A stretch of DNA of 64,000 bases from Pseudomonadota bacterium (GCA_021325135.1 JAJPHT010000034.1:1-64000); one strand, 5' to 3'. Counted from the stretch's first letter, positions 42,604-51,763 are shown. The notes: a model not told the origin generated them from the sequence alone. Program-made: numbers and translations.

Positions 42604-43839
42604 TCAAGACCAGAATCCCTTGTGCTTGATGCCATCGCCGTGCAAGTATCTTCGGTCGAGGTGGCTATTGTAATGCGCGCAACTTGTCTCGGAGAGATGG
42701 ATGCAAGCGTAGCACGCGGCCTCGGTGGCGTGCATGCAGACAGGATCTTGGATGCAGTCCATCGTGCCAAGCTCCATGCGTTCGAAGAACTCGGAGAGCC
42801 CCTTGTCGAAAAGCGCATCGAGGCCCCCAAGAGATTGCTGGTAGTTCTTATTCACGGTGATTGCGAACGCAAGCGCTCCAACATTGATGTGTTCCTTGAG
42901 ACTGTTCGCCGCGAAACCGCTGCGTGCGGATGCGGCTTGGACACCAGCATGGCTGAGCGAGTGGAGTAGTGTGAACGTGTTGTGCCCCACGGGATTCAGT
43001 TCGCGCTGGCGGCGGTCCCTGTCGCAGTCCCCGAGGCCATTGGCGTGCTTCCGCGCGCGGCATCCTGCTTGGAATCCGTGCCGCAAATCGGAGTTCCACT
43101 GGCGCGTGGGCCAATTGCGGTCGAGCCATGTCGCCACGCGCTCAGGGTCGACAACGAAGACGAGCGCCTCCGTGCTGAACGTTTCTGCATAGACAGTGTA
43201 GCGGCCGGTCTCGCGGTCCGGTTCATGCAAACGTACGCGGGCGCTCCGGAGCGCGTCCATATCCGGTGCGCGGCGATACCCGGCGTGGACAAGTGCCATG
43301 GGAAACCGATCCACTTGAAGCACGTCCAAGAAGCCGAGCCGCCGCGCCGTCTGAAACTGGTCCACAAGATCCTCGCGCTTGCTAAGGTACTTCACGCTCG
43401 AACCACTCTGCATTTCCTTAAGCTCAAGGAAGTCGAATGCCGTCCCCCGCATCGCTGCGAGGTCGCCGTCGAAGAGCGCCTCGATGATATGTGGATCCAA
43501 CCCCTCAGTTCGGTCATCGAGGTTCTGCACCAAACGCGTCGCGTCAGCCTTGTCAAGATGGTACTTCGATTCGATGTGGTCGATGAGAATGTCATTGCGG
43601 AGGATTGCGTCGCTCACATGGCTCCACTTAACAGCCTTTGCACGAATCTCTTCGATCATGGAGCGGGGGAAGCGCGCAACGGTGACGTCACCGAGTCCGC
43701 CGACGCGTGCGAGGTGCTGCTGCGGGTTCGTGCTGATCTCATGAAACTCGCTCGTCTGATGCGTGAGGTTCACAAACTGCGCAATGACGCCTGAATATGC
43801 GCTGCTCTTGTTGTGCACGACAATGGCCATCTCGCTCAT
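42604..43839 (-). CDS. drmB: DUF1998 (DrmB-type) protein, short form
   Basis: A 411-aa protein whose C-terminal half has the DUF1998 signature: FTLLHSLSHAGVQAASARSG, NKNYQQSLGGLDALFDKGL and a metal-like cysteine array CIQDPVCMH...ACYACIHLSETSC. In DISARM systems DrmB carries this domain and partners the helicase DrmA. This copy is shorter than the usual 600-aa DrmB as I recall it, and its N-terminal 200 residues contain no motif that I know. Its ATG overlaps the helicase TGA (ATGA), giving fixed coupling. It is the last gene of the operon. Confidence 0.82.
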   Translation of the reverse strand: MSEMAIVVHNKSSAYSGVIAQFVNLTHQTSEFHEISTNPQQHLARVGGLGDVTVARFPRSMIEEIRAKAVKWSHVSDAILRNDILIDHIESKYHLDKADATRLVQNLDDRTEGLDPHIIEALFDGDLAAMRGTAFDFLELKEMQSGSSVKYLSKREDLVDQFQTARRLGFLDVLQVDRFPMALVHAGYRRAPDMDALRSARVRLHEPDRETGRYTVYAETFSTEALVFVVDPERVATWLDRNWPTRQWNSDLRHGFQAGCRARKHANGLGDCDRDRRQRELNPVGHNTFTLLHSLSHAGVQAASARSGFAANSLKEHINVGALAFAITVNKNYQQSLGGLDALFDKGLSEFFERMELGTMDCIQDPVCMHATEAACYACIHLSETSCAHYNSHLDRRYLHGDGIKHKGFWS

Positions 43840-46800
43840 GCACGGTCCCCCTTAGCCGCCGCGGGGTTGCAGCGCAAACATCGCGCAGTTACATTCCTTG
43901 TCCAAGAACAACCAGGCACGCGGCACCACCACCTCCAGCTCGACGTGGATTGGGGGCGGTCGTTGAGTTGTATCCATGCTGACCCGTGCTCTGGGCATCC
44001 CGGGACGTAGAGGCTCTGCGCTTCGCCACACTCATCGTGAACGGCCATGTGGCGCACTTGCTGGCCTGGACCATGCGCGGGATCGCGCGGACACCGCAAG
44101 GATCTCATCGTGCGAGAGTTGGCAAGCCAGACCTGCTGGCAGGAGCGGAACCGACACCTGAAAGTCAGGGGGAAGAGCGCAGCCTTGATGCGTCCGGGCC
44201 GAACAGGCTCGAGGTTGTTGGCGAGCTTGTCCGCGGCATCCTTCGCGTAGACGATTCCCATGAGTTCTGGCGCACCGCGGAGCAGGGGCAGAAGCCTGCT
44301 TGCCATGACGACGCGGTTGATGTTCTCGACGCCTCCAGGGTTGAACGCGCGGTCGACGTATTGAGTGCGCACGATCGCGCTGCCATTGCCGAATTCGTAT
44401 GTCTGGTCGGGTGCGTGGTTGTAGATGACCTGAATGCGGCTCCTCGTCATGGTGCGACCGCGTAGACGTGCATCATCCAACGTGGAACCTTTTTCCTCGC
44501 GCCCTTGGTAGGGCATGATTTCGATGCCCTCGTCAACATCACGAAGCGAAGTCATTGGAGAGCTGTCGAGGGCGCCGGGCGTTCCCCCGGCAGGACTCTC
44601 ACGCACGGCACGCGCAACTAGGTTGAGGTTGATCTCGATGGCCTCTTCGACAGCTGCGCGGAAGGCAGGACTTGCATCGGGATCGCTCACCATGTACATC
44701 TCGCGGAGGCGTGCCTCGAACCACTCGCGGGCCCGGTTCACGAGCTCCTTGGCCTGGAGAAGAAACCAGCCAGGATTCGAGTCGCCCTGTCGGTCCTCCT
44801 CCGTGCTGAAGATGAGGCTCATGATGGCGCCGCCAATCGTGCGCCGCGGTGTCTTGGTCGAGAAGCGGTTGATGGCCACCTCCTCGACAAGGAGGTCTTG
44901 GTTGTGGTGGTACGTGTGGAAGTGTAAGTAGTGGACGAGATCGCGTTGCCGGACGGGATGGAACAGGCGGAAAACAAGGCCCGTAAATCGGCGGCCCGTG
45001 CGACTTGTGACTTGGATGTCCTCACTCGTGCGTCGGGGTTGCCCCATGAGCACCATGTTGTTGATATTCTTGATATCGACCCCGTATGCAATGCTCGATG
45101 ATGCCGGAACGACGTCATAATCTTGGTCGGCCTGTGGGTCGGGCCGGTCGAGCAGAGTGAGTAGGTCCGCGAGCGTGTGGCTCTCCATCTTGCTGCTAAT
45201 CGTATCGCTCGCGCGCAGAGGCTCATATCCTCCGCCGAGCATATACTGGCTGAGCTGAAAGTCGATTGAGTGTCGGACGCCATCTCCTTGCCGAAGCGCG
45301 AGCACGTAAGTGATCGTTCGGCGGTACGGGAGAAGTATCTCGGCCTTTTCCGCGGGTGACGCCACAGCGTGTCCAACTACCGTCTCGAGTGGGATGCGTC
45401 CGTCGTCAAGCTCCTGCAGGATGGAATGGAGGATACGTAGCGTGTGGATGAGAGCGTCATTCTCCGTCTTTCCATGCGGGTGTATACCAACGAAGAAACG
45501 CTGAACGTCCTCGGTCTTGACTTGGAAGTAGAATCCGGAAAGCTCCGTCGGTGGTGAACTCGGGAAGCGTCGCATCCGGTCCTTGCGGACGCCTGTGAGA
45601 TGCCGCACGTGCTGCTCCCATCCTGCTACCGTTGCGGACGCGAGTACGTAGTAGGGCGCGGGGTCGCCACCGAGGAGGGAAACTTTCTGCAGTATCGACT
45701 CGTAGTGCCCGGAGAACGCGCCAAGCTCCTCTTCAAGAAGGTGCACCTCATCGATGACGACGAGTCCTGGCGCCCAATCGTAGGGGGCTGTGAACTTCTC
45801 ACATAGGAGCTGGCAGCGCGCAGGGGATTCGTGAGTACAACGACCCCGGTTGCGCTTGCTGAAATCCGGACGTACAAACCCGTGCTGGGGGCAGCGCCAT
45901 GGGGGAGTGCGAAGGAGTGTATGGACCTTCCGCGTGAGTCCCACCCCCGTAATCTTGTCGATGGTGCCGACCAGGAAGGCCGGCGGATTTCGTCGGATGT
46001 TGTCATCAATGACATCCATGGGCATGCGTCCCGCCTTGCAGCCCTCCGTGCGGCAGTGGAACGTGATATTCCACTCGTGCTCGCTCCATTCAGATCGGAT
46101 GCTGACTTGTCGACAAAGCGGGCACTTCGCGACGAAGACGAATGCGCGCGGCTCCATAGCAATCTTCCGCGCAATGGCGATGTTCGTGTTCTCGCGTTGT
46201 TCGTCGTCTTCGAGGCCTGGCTCTGGCGGCTTGACTTCGGTGGGCGTGTACGCGCCACCAACGAGGAATCCCACCCGGAACTCGGGCCCTGGAACCTTGC
46301 GCTCCTTGCGGATCTGATCAGCGTGATAGACGAGATGGACCAAGCGCTCGGTCTGCTGAACGGTAAGCGCGCGTAGGGCGAAACGGAACCATGCGGTCAC
46401 GCCGCCCTTCTTTCCGCGTAGGCGGTCGTAGAACGCATTGAAGACGGCGAGCGCCTGGAACGCCTCCGTCTTGCCACCGCCCGTCCTAAACCAAATAAGG
46501 TCGGCGCGCGGCTCGTATGAGGCCGCTTGGCCTCCTGCGGTGCGCGTGTATCGCGCGCGCTCGACGACGCGGGGGAGTGCACTCAGGATGAACCCGAGCT
46601 GGAATGCGCGCCATTCAGGCCGGACGCCCATTGATTTGGTCATCAGGCACGACATGGCTTCCATGGTGTACCGGAACGCCTCCTGTACACGGCGGGACTC
46701 AGTATCAGTCCCCCGAAGGATTTCTACCGCGCGTGCAATGTCAGCGACCTCCTTTTCGAAGGCGTCCATGTCTTCTCGAGCGCGCCCATACGCCTCGGGG

Positions 46801-48035
46801 TTGCGCCGCTGGTCGAATCGGCCAAGCATAGCGTCCCACGATGGGCGCGTCTCCCGCAGGGCGTCGAGGAACTTCTGAGCGCTTGCGGCGGGATCGCGCG
46901 CGAGCTCTTCCACATTCGTCCCGGGTCGCCTCGCTTGGTCGATGGGTGCTTGTCCATGGACGGGTACATGGCGTGTGACGACAACGCTGGGACGCCCTGC
47001 TAGCTCCTCCGCGACACAGGCGAGGCCGGCGGCGAGGGGGCGCAACTGTGGACGGCGTGGATCGCCGCTCTTGAAATGCCCTGCCTCCCACGGTTGGACG
47101 GGGGCACCGGCCGTTTCGACTTCGAGCGTGGCGTTGAAGAGCGTGCCCTCGTGGAGCTTCGCCCGGTCTCGGGGAAAGGACGTCAGATTCACGAAACGGA
47201 GGTCAAGGATGGTACCCCTGCCCCCGGGTGCGGAGCGCGTGCTCACCGAGAGTTCTGCCTTCCACCAAGGCATGAAGCGGAGGCCGCCTAGGCGGTCGAG
47301 CCACACCTGCCGCTCTGCGGCTTCCTCTGGAACAAGGCGCCTACCTGAGTTTGACCGATAGCAATCTGGCCTCTCGCTGAACGTTTGTGCGATAAGGGCG
47401 AGCGCATCGTTGATGCGTCGCGTGAAGACGGCAGCATCCTCTTCTGCTTGGTTGAGACGCAGCTCCCCGCTCTCATCCACTGTGCCCGCATGGACGAAGC
47501 GCGTTGGTATGTCACGGAGCTCGAGGTCCTTCCCTCCATACGGCTCAAGCTGCTTTGCGGTGGGCATAGCGCGGGCCCAGACGTGGAAACGGACGTGAAC
47601 GCCAAGCGTACCCTCCATGCTCGCGAGACGAAAGCGAAGTCCGCAGCTTGGCGGCGAAACGCGCCGCTCGCCCATGAGGAGGGCGCCGCTGTCGACGTCG
47701 TCTTGGTAGGGTTCGCGTGCCTCTGCGATGGGCGGGTTAAACTCAAGCGCCGTCCCAGTGCGTTCTCCGAGGGAATCGCCTTCGGCCTCTGTCAAGGCAA
47801 CGTTGGCCTTGTCCGGCGGAAGCTCTGTTTCGGTCTCAGGGTCGGTCATCCTATGCGCGAGCGTCCCAACGAAGAAGCGCGTGTGGGGCTTGTTGTCAAG
47901 GATTTCAGTCTCGCCCTCTCCAAGTGCGCGACGGATCCACTCGGTGGCCAGGAATTGTGCGAGGCGCTCGTCGCTGTTCTTGGCCGCGCGTGCTAGGGTC
48001 GCGTTGGAGTCGGTGATGATCTTGGTGGAGGTCAC
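43836..48035 (-). CDS. drmA: DrmA-type superfamily 2 helicase
   Basis: A 1399-aa ATPase from a GTG start. Walker A lies in WFRTGGGKTEAFQALAVF (about residues 513-530) and the DEVH box in LVVIDEVHLLEEE (about 757-769). VTSRTGRRFTGLVFRLFHP is a motif VI-type arginine region. TGGGKTEA followed by RFALRALTVQQTERLV is the DrmA pattern. Zinc-like cysteines occur near residue 640-670 (CPLCRQ, HCRTEGCK) and at the C-terminus (residues about 1300-1395: CRFRSC, LRCPRD, CRVPGC, CLRC). About 500 residues precede the helicase core and are unassigned. It would translocate on phage DNA with the DUF1998 partner. Both ends overlap neighbouring genes by 4 nt, so drmE-like, drmA and drmB form one operon. Confidence 0.85.
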   Translation of the reverse strand: MTSTKIITDSNATLARAAKNSDERLAQFLATEWIRRALGEGETEILDNKPHTRFFVGTLAHRMTDPETETELPPDKANVALTEAEGDSLGERTGTALEFNPPIAEAREPYQDDVDSGALLMGERRVSPPSCGLRFRLASMEGTLGVHVRFHVWARAMPTAKQLEPYGGKDLELRDIPTRFVHAGTVDESGELRLNQAEEDAAVFTRRINDALALIAQTFSERPDCYRSNSGRRLVPEEAAERQVWLDRLGGLRFMPWWKAELSVSTRSAPGGRGTILDLRFVNLTSFPRDRAKLHEGTLFNATLEVETAGAPVQPWEAGHFKSGDPRRPQLRPLAAGLACVAEELAGRPSVVVTRHVPVHGQAPIDQARRPGTNVEELARDPAASAQKFLDALRETRPSWDAMLGRFDQRRNPEAYGRAREDMDAFEKEVADIARAVEILRGTDTESRRVQEAFRYTMEAMSCLMTKSMGVRPEWRAFQLGFILSALPRVVERARYTRTAGGQAASYEPRADLIWFRTGGGKTEAFQALAVFNAFYDRLRGKKGGVTAWFRFALRALTVQQTERLVHLVYHADQIRKERKVPGPEFRVGFLVGGAYTPTEVKPPEPGLEDDEQRENTNIAIARKIAMEPRAFVFVAKCPLCRQVSIRSEWSEHEWNITFHCRTEGCKAGRMPMDVIDDNIRRNPPAFLVGTIDKITGVGLTRKVHTLLRTPPWRCPQHGFVRPDFSKRNRGRCTHESPARCQLLCEKFTAPYDWAPGLVVIDEVHLLEEELGAFSGHYESILQKVSLLGGDPAPYYVLASATVAGWEQHVRHLTGVRKDRMRRFPSSPPTELSGFYFQVKTEDVQRFFVGIHPHGKTENDALIHTLRILHSILQELDDGRIPLETVVGHAVASPAEKAEILLPYRRTITYVLALRQGDGVRHSIDFQLSQYMLGGGYEPLRASDTISSKMESHTLADLLTLLDRPDPQADQDYDVVPASSSIAYGVDIKNINNMVLMGQPRRTSEDIQVTSRTGRRFTGLVFRLFHPVRQRDLVHYLHFHTYHHNQDLLVEEVAINRFSTKTPRRTIGGAIMSLIFSTEEDRQGDSNPGWFLLQAKELVNRAREWFEARLREMYMVSDPDASPAFRAAVEEAIEINLNLVARAVRESPAGGTPGALDSSPMTSLRDVDEGIEIMPYQGREEKGSTLDDARLRGRTMTRSRIQVIYNHAPDQTYEFGNGSAIVRTQYVDRAFNPGGVENINRVVMASRLLPLLRGAPELMGIVYAKDAADKLANNLEPVRPGRIKAALFPLTFRCRFRSCQQVWLANSRTMRSLRCPRDPAHGPGQQVRHMAVHDECGEAQSLYVPGCPEHGSAWIQLNDRPQSTSSWRWWCRVPGCSWTRNVTARCLRCNPAAAKGDRA

Positions 48036-50317
48036 TGAAACACGTCCTGGTTGCCGGGATGGAGGCCGAGGAACGCGGCGGGGAGCGTGAGGGGCCCTCG
48101 GATGCCTCGTACACGTATGGGGAAGAAATGGCGGCGCAGGGCGGAGATGTCAATGTTGTGGATATCTTTCGCCTGCTTGACGAGGTCGTCGTCGACCTCT
48201 AAATAGGTGGCCTTGCCAAGGTCGTTGGCCCATCGGCCGGCGGCACGGTGGACGCCGCGGAGACGTGTGATGGCAGCAACGTGTGCGTCGACTCGCTCCT
48301 GGCTGGATGCCTCGCCGGCCGCCTCGAGCGCGGCCTTAACGAGCGATTCCTCTTGGTAGAGCACGGCCCACGTCCGGTCGTTCAGGAAGATGTCGCGAGC
48401 CTGCGCGGGTTCGATCTTGACGCCTTTGCGGAGGAGCTCCAAGCAGATGCGCTTCGCGGACCAGCCTTCTTTCGCGATGAGCTTCTGAATCGGCTCCTTC
48501 CACGACTCCGCGAGGTCGCGGATGCCGCGGTTGCGCGGCATGCTCTCCCAGACCCGGAAGGCGGCAGACTGCAGATCCTCGTCGAGACTCGAGTTGGAAA
48601 GAACGGCAACGACAGCGCCGTCTTCATTAATGATCGAGCGTGCCTCGTCGATGCTGATGCGACGCGTTCCGCCGTCCTTGATGACGGTGAGTTTGCTAGT
48701 CGGGAAGATACGGAACACGCGTCCGTCGTGGAGATCGAGCTCGACCATAGGCGTGTCCGCGCTGGGATCGAGCATCCCATCGCCGGCCGCGTAGGCGATG
48801 CTTCGGCGCAGTTCCTTGTCTCCCGCGGCCGCCAAGAGGACAGCAGCGTCGAGAAGGTTTCCGAGACTCTCCTCGGGCCTCCCAGCCGATGGCAAGGTCT
48901 GCCCGGGGGGCGGCGTCATGATGCGACGGAGCGGCTGAAGCCCGGGCCCTCCTTGGATGCCCTGCCGTTCGAGGGCGCGCTCCGTGCGCGCGGCCTCCTC
49001 CGGTGTGAGGAGGAAGCGGACGTCCCCTCCGAGCTCAATCGTGGGGACCCACTCACGGCCGTGTGGCATAGGCGCGACGAGGATGAGGGGCCGCGCCTCC
49101 GGTGCCCAAGTCACGGGATCGGTCCACGCAGTGACGTCCGCGGCGATGCCTTCCTGCGCAAGGACCTCGCGGAGGGCGCGGGCCGAGGACCGGTCGGCCA
49201 CAACCACGCGGGCCGAGCCCGCCTTCCGGATGATGTCCAAGAGAAAATCTCGTTTGGGCGAGCGCGCATCGAGGGCGGCCGCGAGGTCGGCCAGCCCCTG
49301 CGTGACATGGGGCATCAGGCTCGAACCCACGAGATGCCGCACGTTGGCGACGCGCTCGTAATGCGCGAGGATCTCCATGCTATCGTGGATCGGGTGGACA
49401 CGCTCACGATCCTGTCCCCGGTACACGGGATCGAGCTCGCTAGGATGCACGGGGGCTGCAAGAAGCGCGTTGTACGTTGCAAGCGCTTCGTCGAAGAAGC
49501 GCTTCACGAGCATATCGGTGACACCCTTCAGCGCCATGATGTCGGCGAGGAGACTGCGTGTATCTAGTTCGACGCGGTGGGCCTGCAGCTTCATCTTGAT
49601 CTTCGGCGGCGTGACGAGGAGCGGAATTGTGCCGACGCCTCCGTGGAGCGGCTTGCGGTCGTCAGGGATCGTGCCGAGCTCGGGAAAACTGGCCACGCGA
49701 AGCTTCGTGCTGGGTGCGAGCAGCACGTAGGTTGAGGCCGGCGCAGGTTCGCGCTCGGCCATCGTCAGGCTGCGGTCGGGCTTGCGCGTGCGGCCGTCGA
49801 AGAGGACCATCACGACAGGCACGCCGTGATTCTCAAGCGTGCGGATGTCCTCAGCATCGAAGCGCGCTGCGATGACAAGACGAAAACGGTCGAGCGAGAC
49901 ACCTTGGCGGACGAACGCCTCGCGGCTGAGGCTGTTGTTCCGAATGTGGCCAATTGCAAAGATGTCGTCGATCCGTGACTCCTGCGCATGATATCGAATA
50001 GCTAGGTCGCGCGCAATCACGGGGAGGCGTTCGTCCTGCGTTACGAGAACGACGACGCCACGCAGCTTCTCCTCGAGGATTTGATACGCGGCCGCGAGGC
50101 CTGCAAGCAGGGGGGTCGGTGCTGATGGGCTGGGCAGGGCTAGCGTCGCGTACTGCGCGCGGCGCAGGGCCTTCGGCGCGTTGCGGACGAGCTCGGCCAC
50201 AGCGCGAATGGTTGCGAGGTTCGCCCCGTCGCAGTTGACAATGCGCGCCCCTTCGTCGGTGTACTTGATCAGGGCGCGCTTCTGGAGGCAGTCGACGATC
50301 CAGTTGATGCGGGGCAC
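48032..50317 (-). CDS. DrmE-position protein, large protein of unknown fold
   Basis: A 761-aa protein with a Rossmann-like N-terminal half (LAAAYQILEEKLRGVVVLVT, then RFRLVIAARFDAEDIRTLEN and VPVVMVLFDGRTRK) and a second alpha/beta segment (SARVVVADRSSARALREVLA). No helicase or nuclease motif is complete. The C-terminal 150 residues are helical. I did not identify DrmE by motif. The assignment rests on its place directly before drmA in an overlapping operon and on its size, close to the DrmE of class 2 DISARM. The GTG start follows GAGGTG by 6 nt. Confidence 0.5.
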   Translation of the reverse strand: MPRINWIVDCLQKRALIKYTDEGARIVNCDGANLATIRAVAELVRNAPKALRRAQYATLALPSPSAPTPLLAGLAAAYQILEEKLRGVVVLVTQDERLPVIARDLAIRYHAQESRIDDIFAIGHIRNNSLSREAFVRQGVSLDRFRLVIAARFDAEDIRTLENHGVPVVMVLFDGRTRKPDRSLTMAEREPAPASTYVLLAPSTKLRVASFPELGTIPDDRKPLHGGVGTIPLLVTPPKIKMKLQAHRVELDTRSLLADIMALKGVTDMLVKRFFDEALATYNALLAAPVHPSELDPVYRGQDRERVHPIHDSMEILAHYERVANVRHLVGSSLMPHVTQGLADLAAALDARSPKRDFLLDIIRKAGSARVVVADRSSARALREVLAQEGIAADVTAWTDPVTWAPEARPLILVAPMPHGREWVPTIELGGDVRFLLTPEEAARTERALERQGIQGGPGLQPLRRIMTPPPGQTLPSAGRPEESLGNLLDAAVLLAAAGDKELRRSIAYAAGDGMLDPSADTPMVELDLHDGRVFRIFPTSKLTVIKDGGTRRISIDEARSIINEDGAVVAVLSNSSLDEDLQSAAFRVWESMPRNRGIRDLAESWKEPIQKLIAKEGWSAKRICLELLRKGVKIEPAQARDIFLNDRTWAVLYQEESLVKAALEAAGEASSQERVDAHVAAITRLRGVHRAAGRWANDLGKATYLEVDDDLVKQAKDIHNIDISALRRHFFPIRVRGIRGPLTLPAAFLGLHPGNQDVFQ

Positions 50318-50326
50318 TGTGCCACC

Positions 50327-50536
50327 TCAGGAGGCGGCGTTGTTACGGAAGAGCGTCCACAGCGGCTGCGTGACGACCGCGTGCGCGTCGGAGCCGGGGA
50401 CCCGATAGCGCGCGATGATGGTCGTGATGGCCGTGGCCTTGTCAGGGCAAGCGGCGATGATCATGATGATCTCGTCGAGCGGGGCCTTGCGGCCGCACCC
50501 GAAGGTGATGTCGTTGGGCTTGTTCGGCGTTCTCAT
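50327..50536 (-). CDS. Small ORF leading the DISARM-like operon
   Basis: A 69-aa protein (MRTPNKPNDITFGCGRKAPL, then helical DEIIMIIAACPDKATAITTI and RVPGSDAHAVV). It starts 9-10 nt after a GGAG motif and ends 9 nt before the 761-aa gene, so it reads as the first gene of the operon. No family is recognised. The composition (one or two helices, two Cys) would fit a small DNA-binding or regulatory protein. A TATA-like AAGGTTATTC (50644-50655, minus strand) lies about 110 nt upstream, so the transcript would have a leader. Confidence 0.5.
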   Translation of the reverse strand: MRTPNKPNDITFGCGRKAPLDEIIMIIAACPDKATAITTIIARYRVPGSDAHAVVTQPLWTLFRNNAAS

Positions 50537-50839
50537 GGGGATCTCGCTCCCGGTATCATCCACTCCGGGTCGGGACCCCGTGGGGCCAGGCCGTAGGCAC
50601 TCCGCGCCGGTGGGGAAGAGTGAGGACCCGCTAGCAACTGTCAGCGAATAACCTTGCCGGTCTGGTCGGACGGCGTGATGGGCCTGCTTGCTTGAGACGG
50701 GGGTGCTGCCGGTCGCGCCTTGGCCCGGCCTGGGCAGACTTAACCCGCGCGGAGCCTTCGCTTGGTGCCCCGCACCCGCGCGTTGCATCTTGGAATCTGC
50801 GACAGCGCACTCAAACCCGACTGTGCTCCATGGGTTCCC
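50537..50839. other. Intergenic region at the right end of the defence operon
   Basis: A 303-nt gap between divergent genes. It contains the probable promoter of the defence operon on the minus strand (AAGGTTATTC near 50650) and a plus-strand CAGACTTAACC near 50737-50747 that could serve the next gene. I looked for a tRNA or attachment site and found none. Confidence 0.35.
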
Positions 50840-51229
50840 ATGCCCGCCCCACGCCGCCACCCGCCCAATCGCCTCCCGCCGGAGCGCTACCTCTATGCGA
50901 GCTGGCCGCCGGCCCCCAGCATCCCGCGGGGTCTTGTGATGGGTTGCCCAGAAAGCCAGTTCCCGGCCCAGTTGGCCCGCTTCGAGATGATGTACGGCCC
51001 CGCCCAGCGCAAATGGCGCGAACCCGATCCCCCGGCACCTCCTTCGCCGTCGCCCCCCACGTCCTCTCGGCCCGCGGAGGCGTCGGCCTCCTTGCCTCTG
51101 GTCCAGTCCCCCAAGCCGCCGAGGAGGAAGCCCGCCAAGAATAAGGGGGCGCCATCCAAGACAAAGAAAAGGACATCCTCCAGTGGGCGCAAGAGCCGCA
51201 AAGGAAGCAAAGGGGGACGAAAGCGCTAA
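50840..51229 (+). CDS. Hypothetical protein with lysine-rich tail
   Basis: A 129-aa protein: a Pro-rich N-terminus (MPAPRRHPPNRLPPERYLYA), a short possibly folded stretch (PAQLARFEMMYGPAQRKWRE), a Pro/Ser linker and a strongly basic tail (KPAKNKGAPSKTKKRTSSSG...). It may bind nucleic acid. No family recognised. A further in-frame ATG at 50762 exists. The low complexity means it could also be a spurious frame, though the composition is close to nearby core genes. It separates the defence operon from the TerB-like gene. Confidence 0.45.
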   Translation: MPAPRRHPPNRLPPERYLYASWPPAPSIPRGLVMGCPESQFPAQLARFEMMYGPAQRKWREPDPPAPPSPSPPTSSRPAEASASLPLVQSPKPPRRKPAKNKGAPSKTKKRTSSSGRKSRKGSKGGRKR

Positions 51230-51325
51230 ACAGGGGGTGAGGATTCGCGGCCCCAGAATGGATCGCTGACCCTCCCAAGATGCGGTTGGCTCCCGGTGGA
51301 AAACCGGTTAGGATACGGTGAATGT

Positions 51326-51763
51326 ATGGGAATTTTCGACAAGGTTCTGGGCAGCTCCACCGACAAGCTCACCGAGGCCGAGGGCTTCGCCGGCATCGCG
51401 CTGTGCGCCATCGCCGCGGACGGCGTCATCACCGAGGAGGAGGCCGCGGGCCTCGCCACCACGCTGGGCCGGATGAAGCTCTACGCCAGCATGAGCAACC
51501 GCGACATCAACAAGATCTTCGAGAAGCTCATCAAGGTCGCGCGCAGCGACGGGCTGGGCAAGGTCATGGAGATGAGCAGCGCGGCCGTGACGCCCGGCCT
51601 CAAGCCCACGGCCTTCGCGATGGCGGCGGACCTCATCATGGCCGACGGCGAGGTCGCGGCCCAGGAGAAGACGTTCCTGGAGCGCATCCAGAAGAGCCTT
51701 GGCGTGGCCGACCCCGACGCGCTCAAGATCGTCGAGGTCATCGCCATCAAGAATCGCGGATGA
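51326..51763 (+). CDS. TerB-like (tellurite-resistance domain) protein
   Basis: A 145-aa helical protein with two EF-hand-like turns: ALCAIAADGVITEEEAAGLA (about 27-46) and MAADLIMADGEVAAQEKTFL (about 102-121). These tandem acidic loops are the mark of the TerB fold. TerB proteins are linked to metal or stress responses. It lies at the right edge of the accessory island, and its first twelve residues resemble the stub at 38145 on the left edge. Confidence 0.8.
   Translation: MGIFDKVLGSSTDKLTEAEGFAGIALCAIAADGVITEEEAAGLATTLGRMKLYASMSNRDINKIFEKLIKVARSDGLGKVMEMSSAAVTPGLKPTAFAMAADLIMADGEVAAQEKTFLERIQKSLGVADPDALKIVEVIAIKNRG

Noticed and set aside
42604..43839. Plus-strand frame opposite drmB (about 42982-43794) as a gene
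   Set aside because: It lacks domains, while the minus-strand frame has the DUF1998 signature and couples to drmA.
50537..51325. tRNA or att site at the right island edge
   Set aside because: No tRNA arms or duplicated core sequence could be recognised.
38082..51325. Prophage or transposon identity for the island
   Set aside because: There is no integrase, transposase, capsid or portal gene, and the contents are restriction/defence-type.
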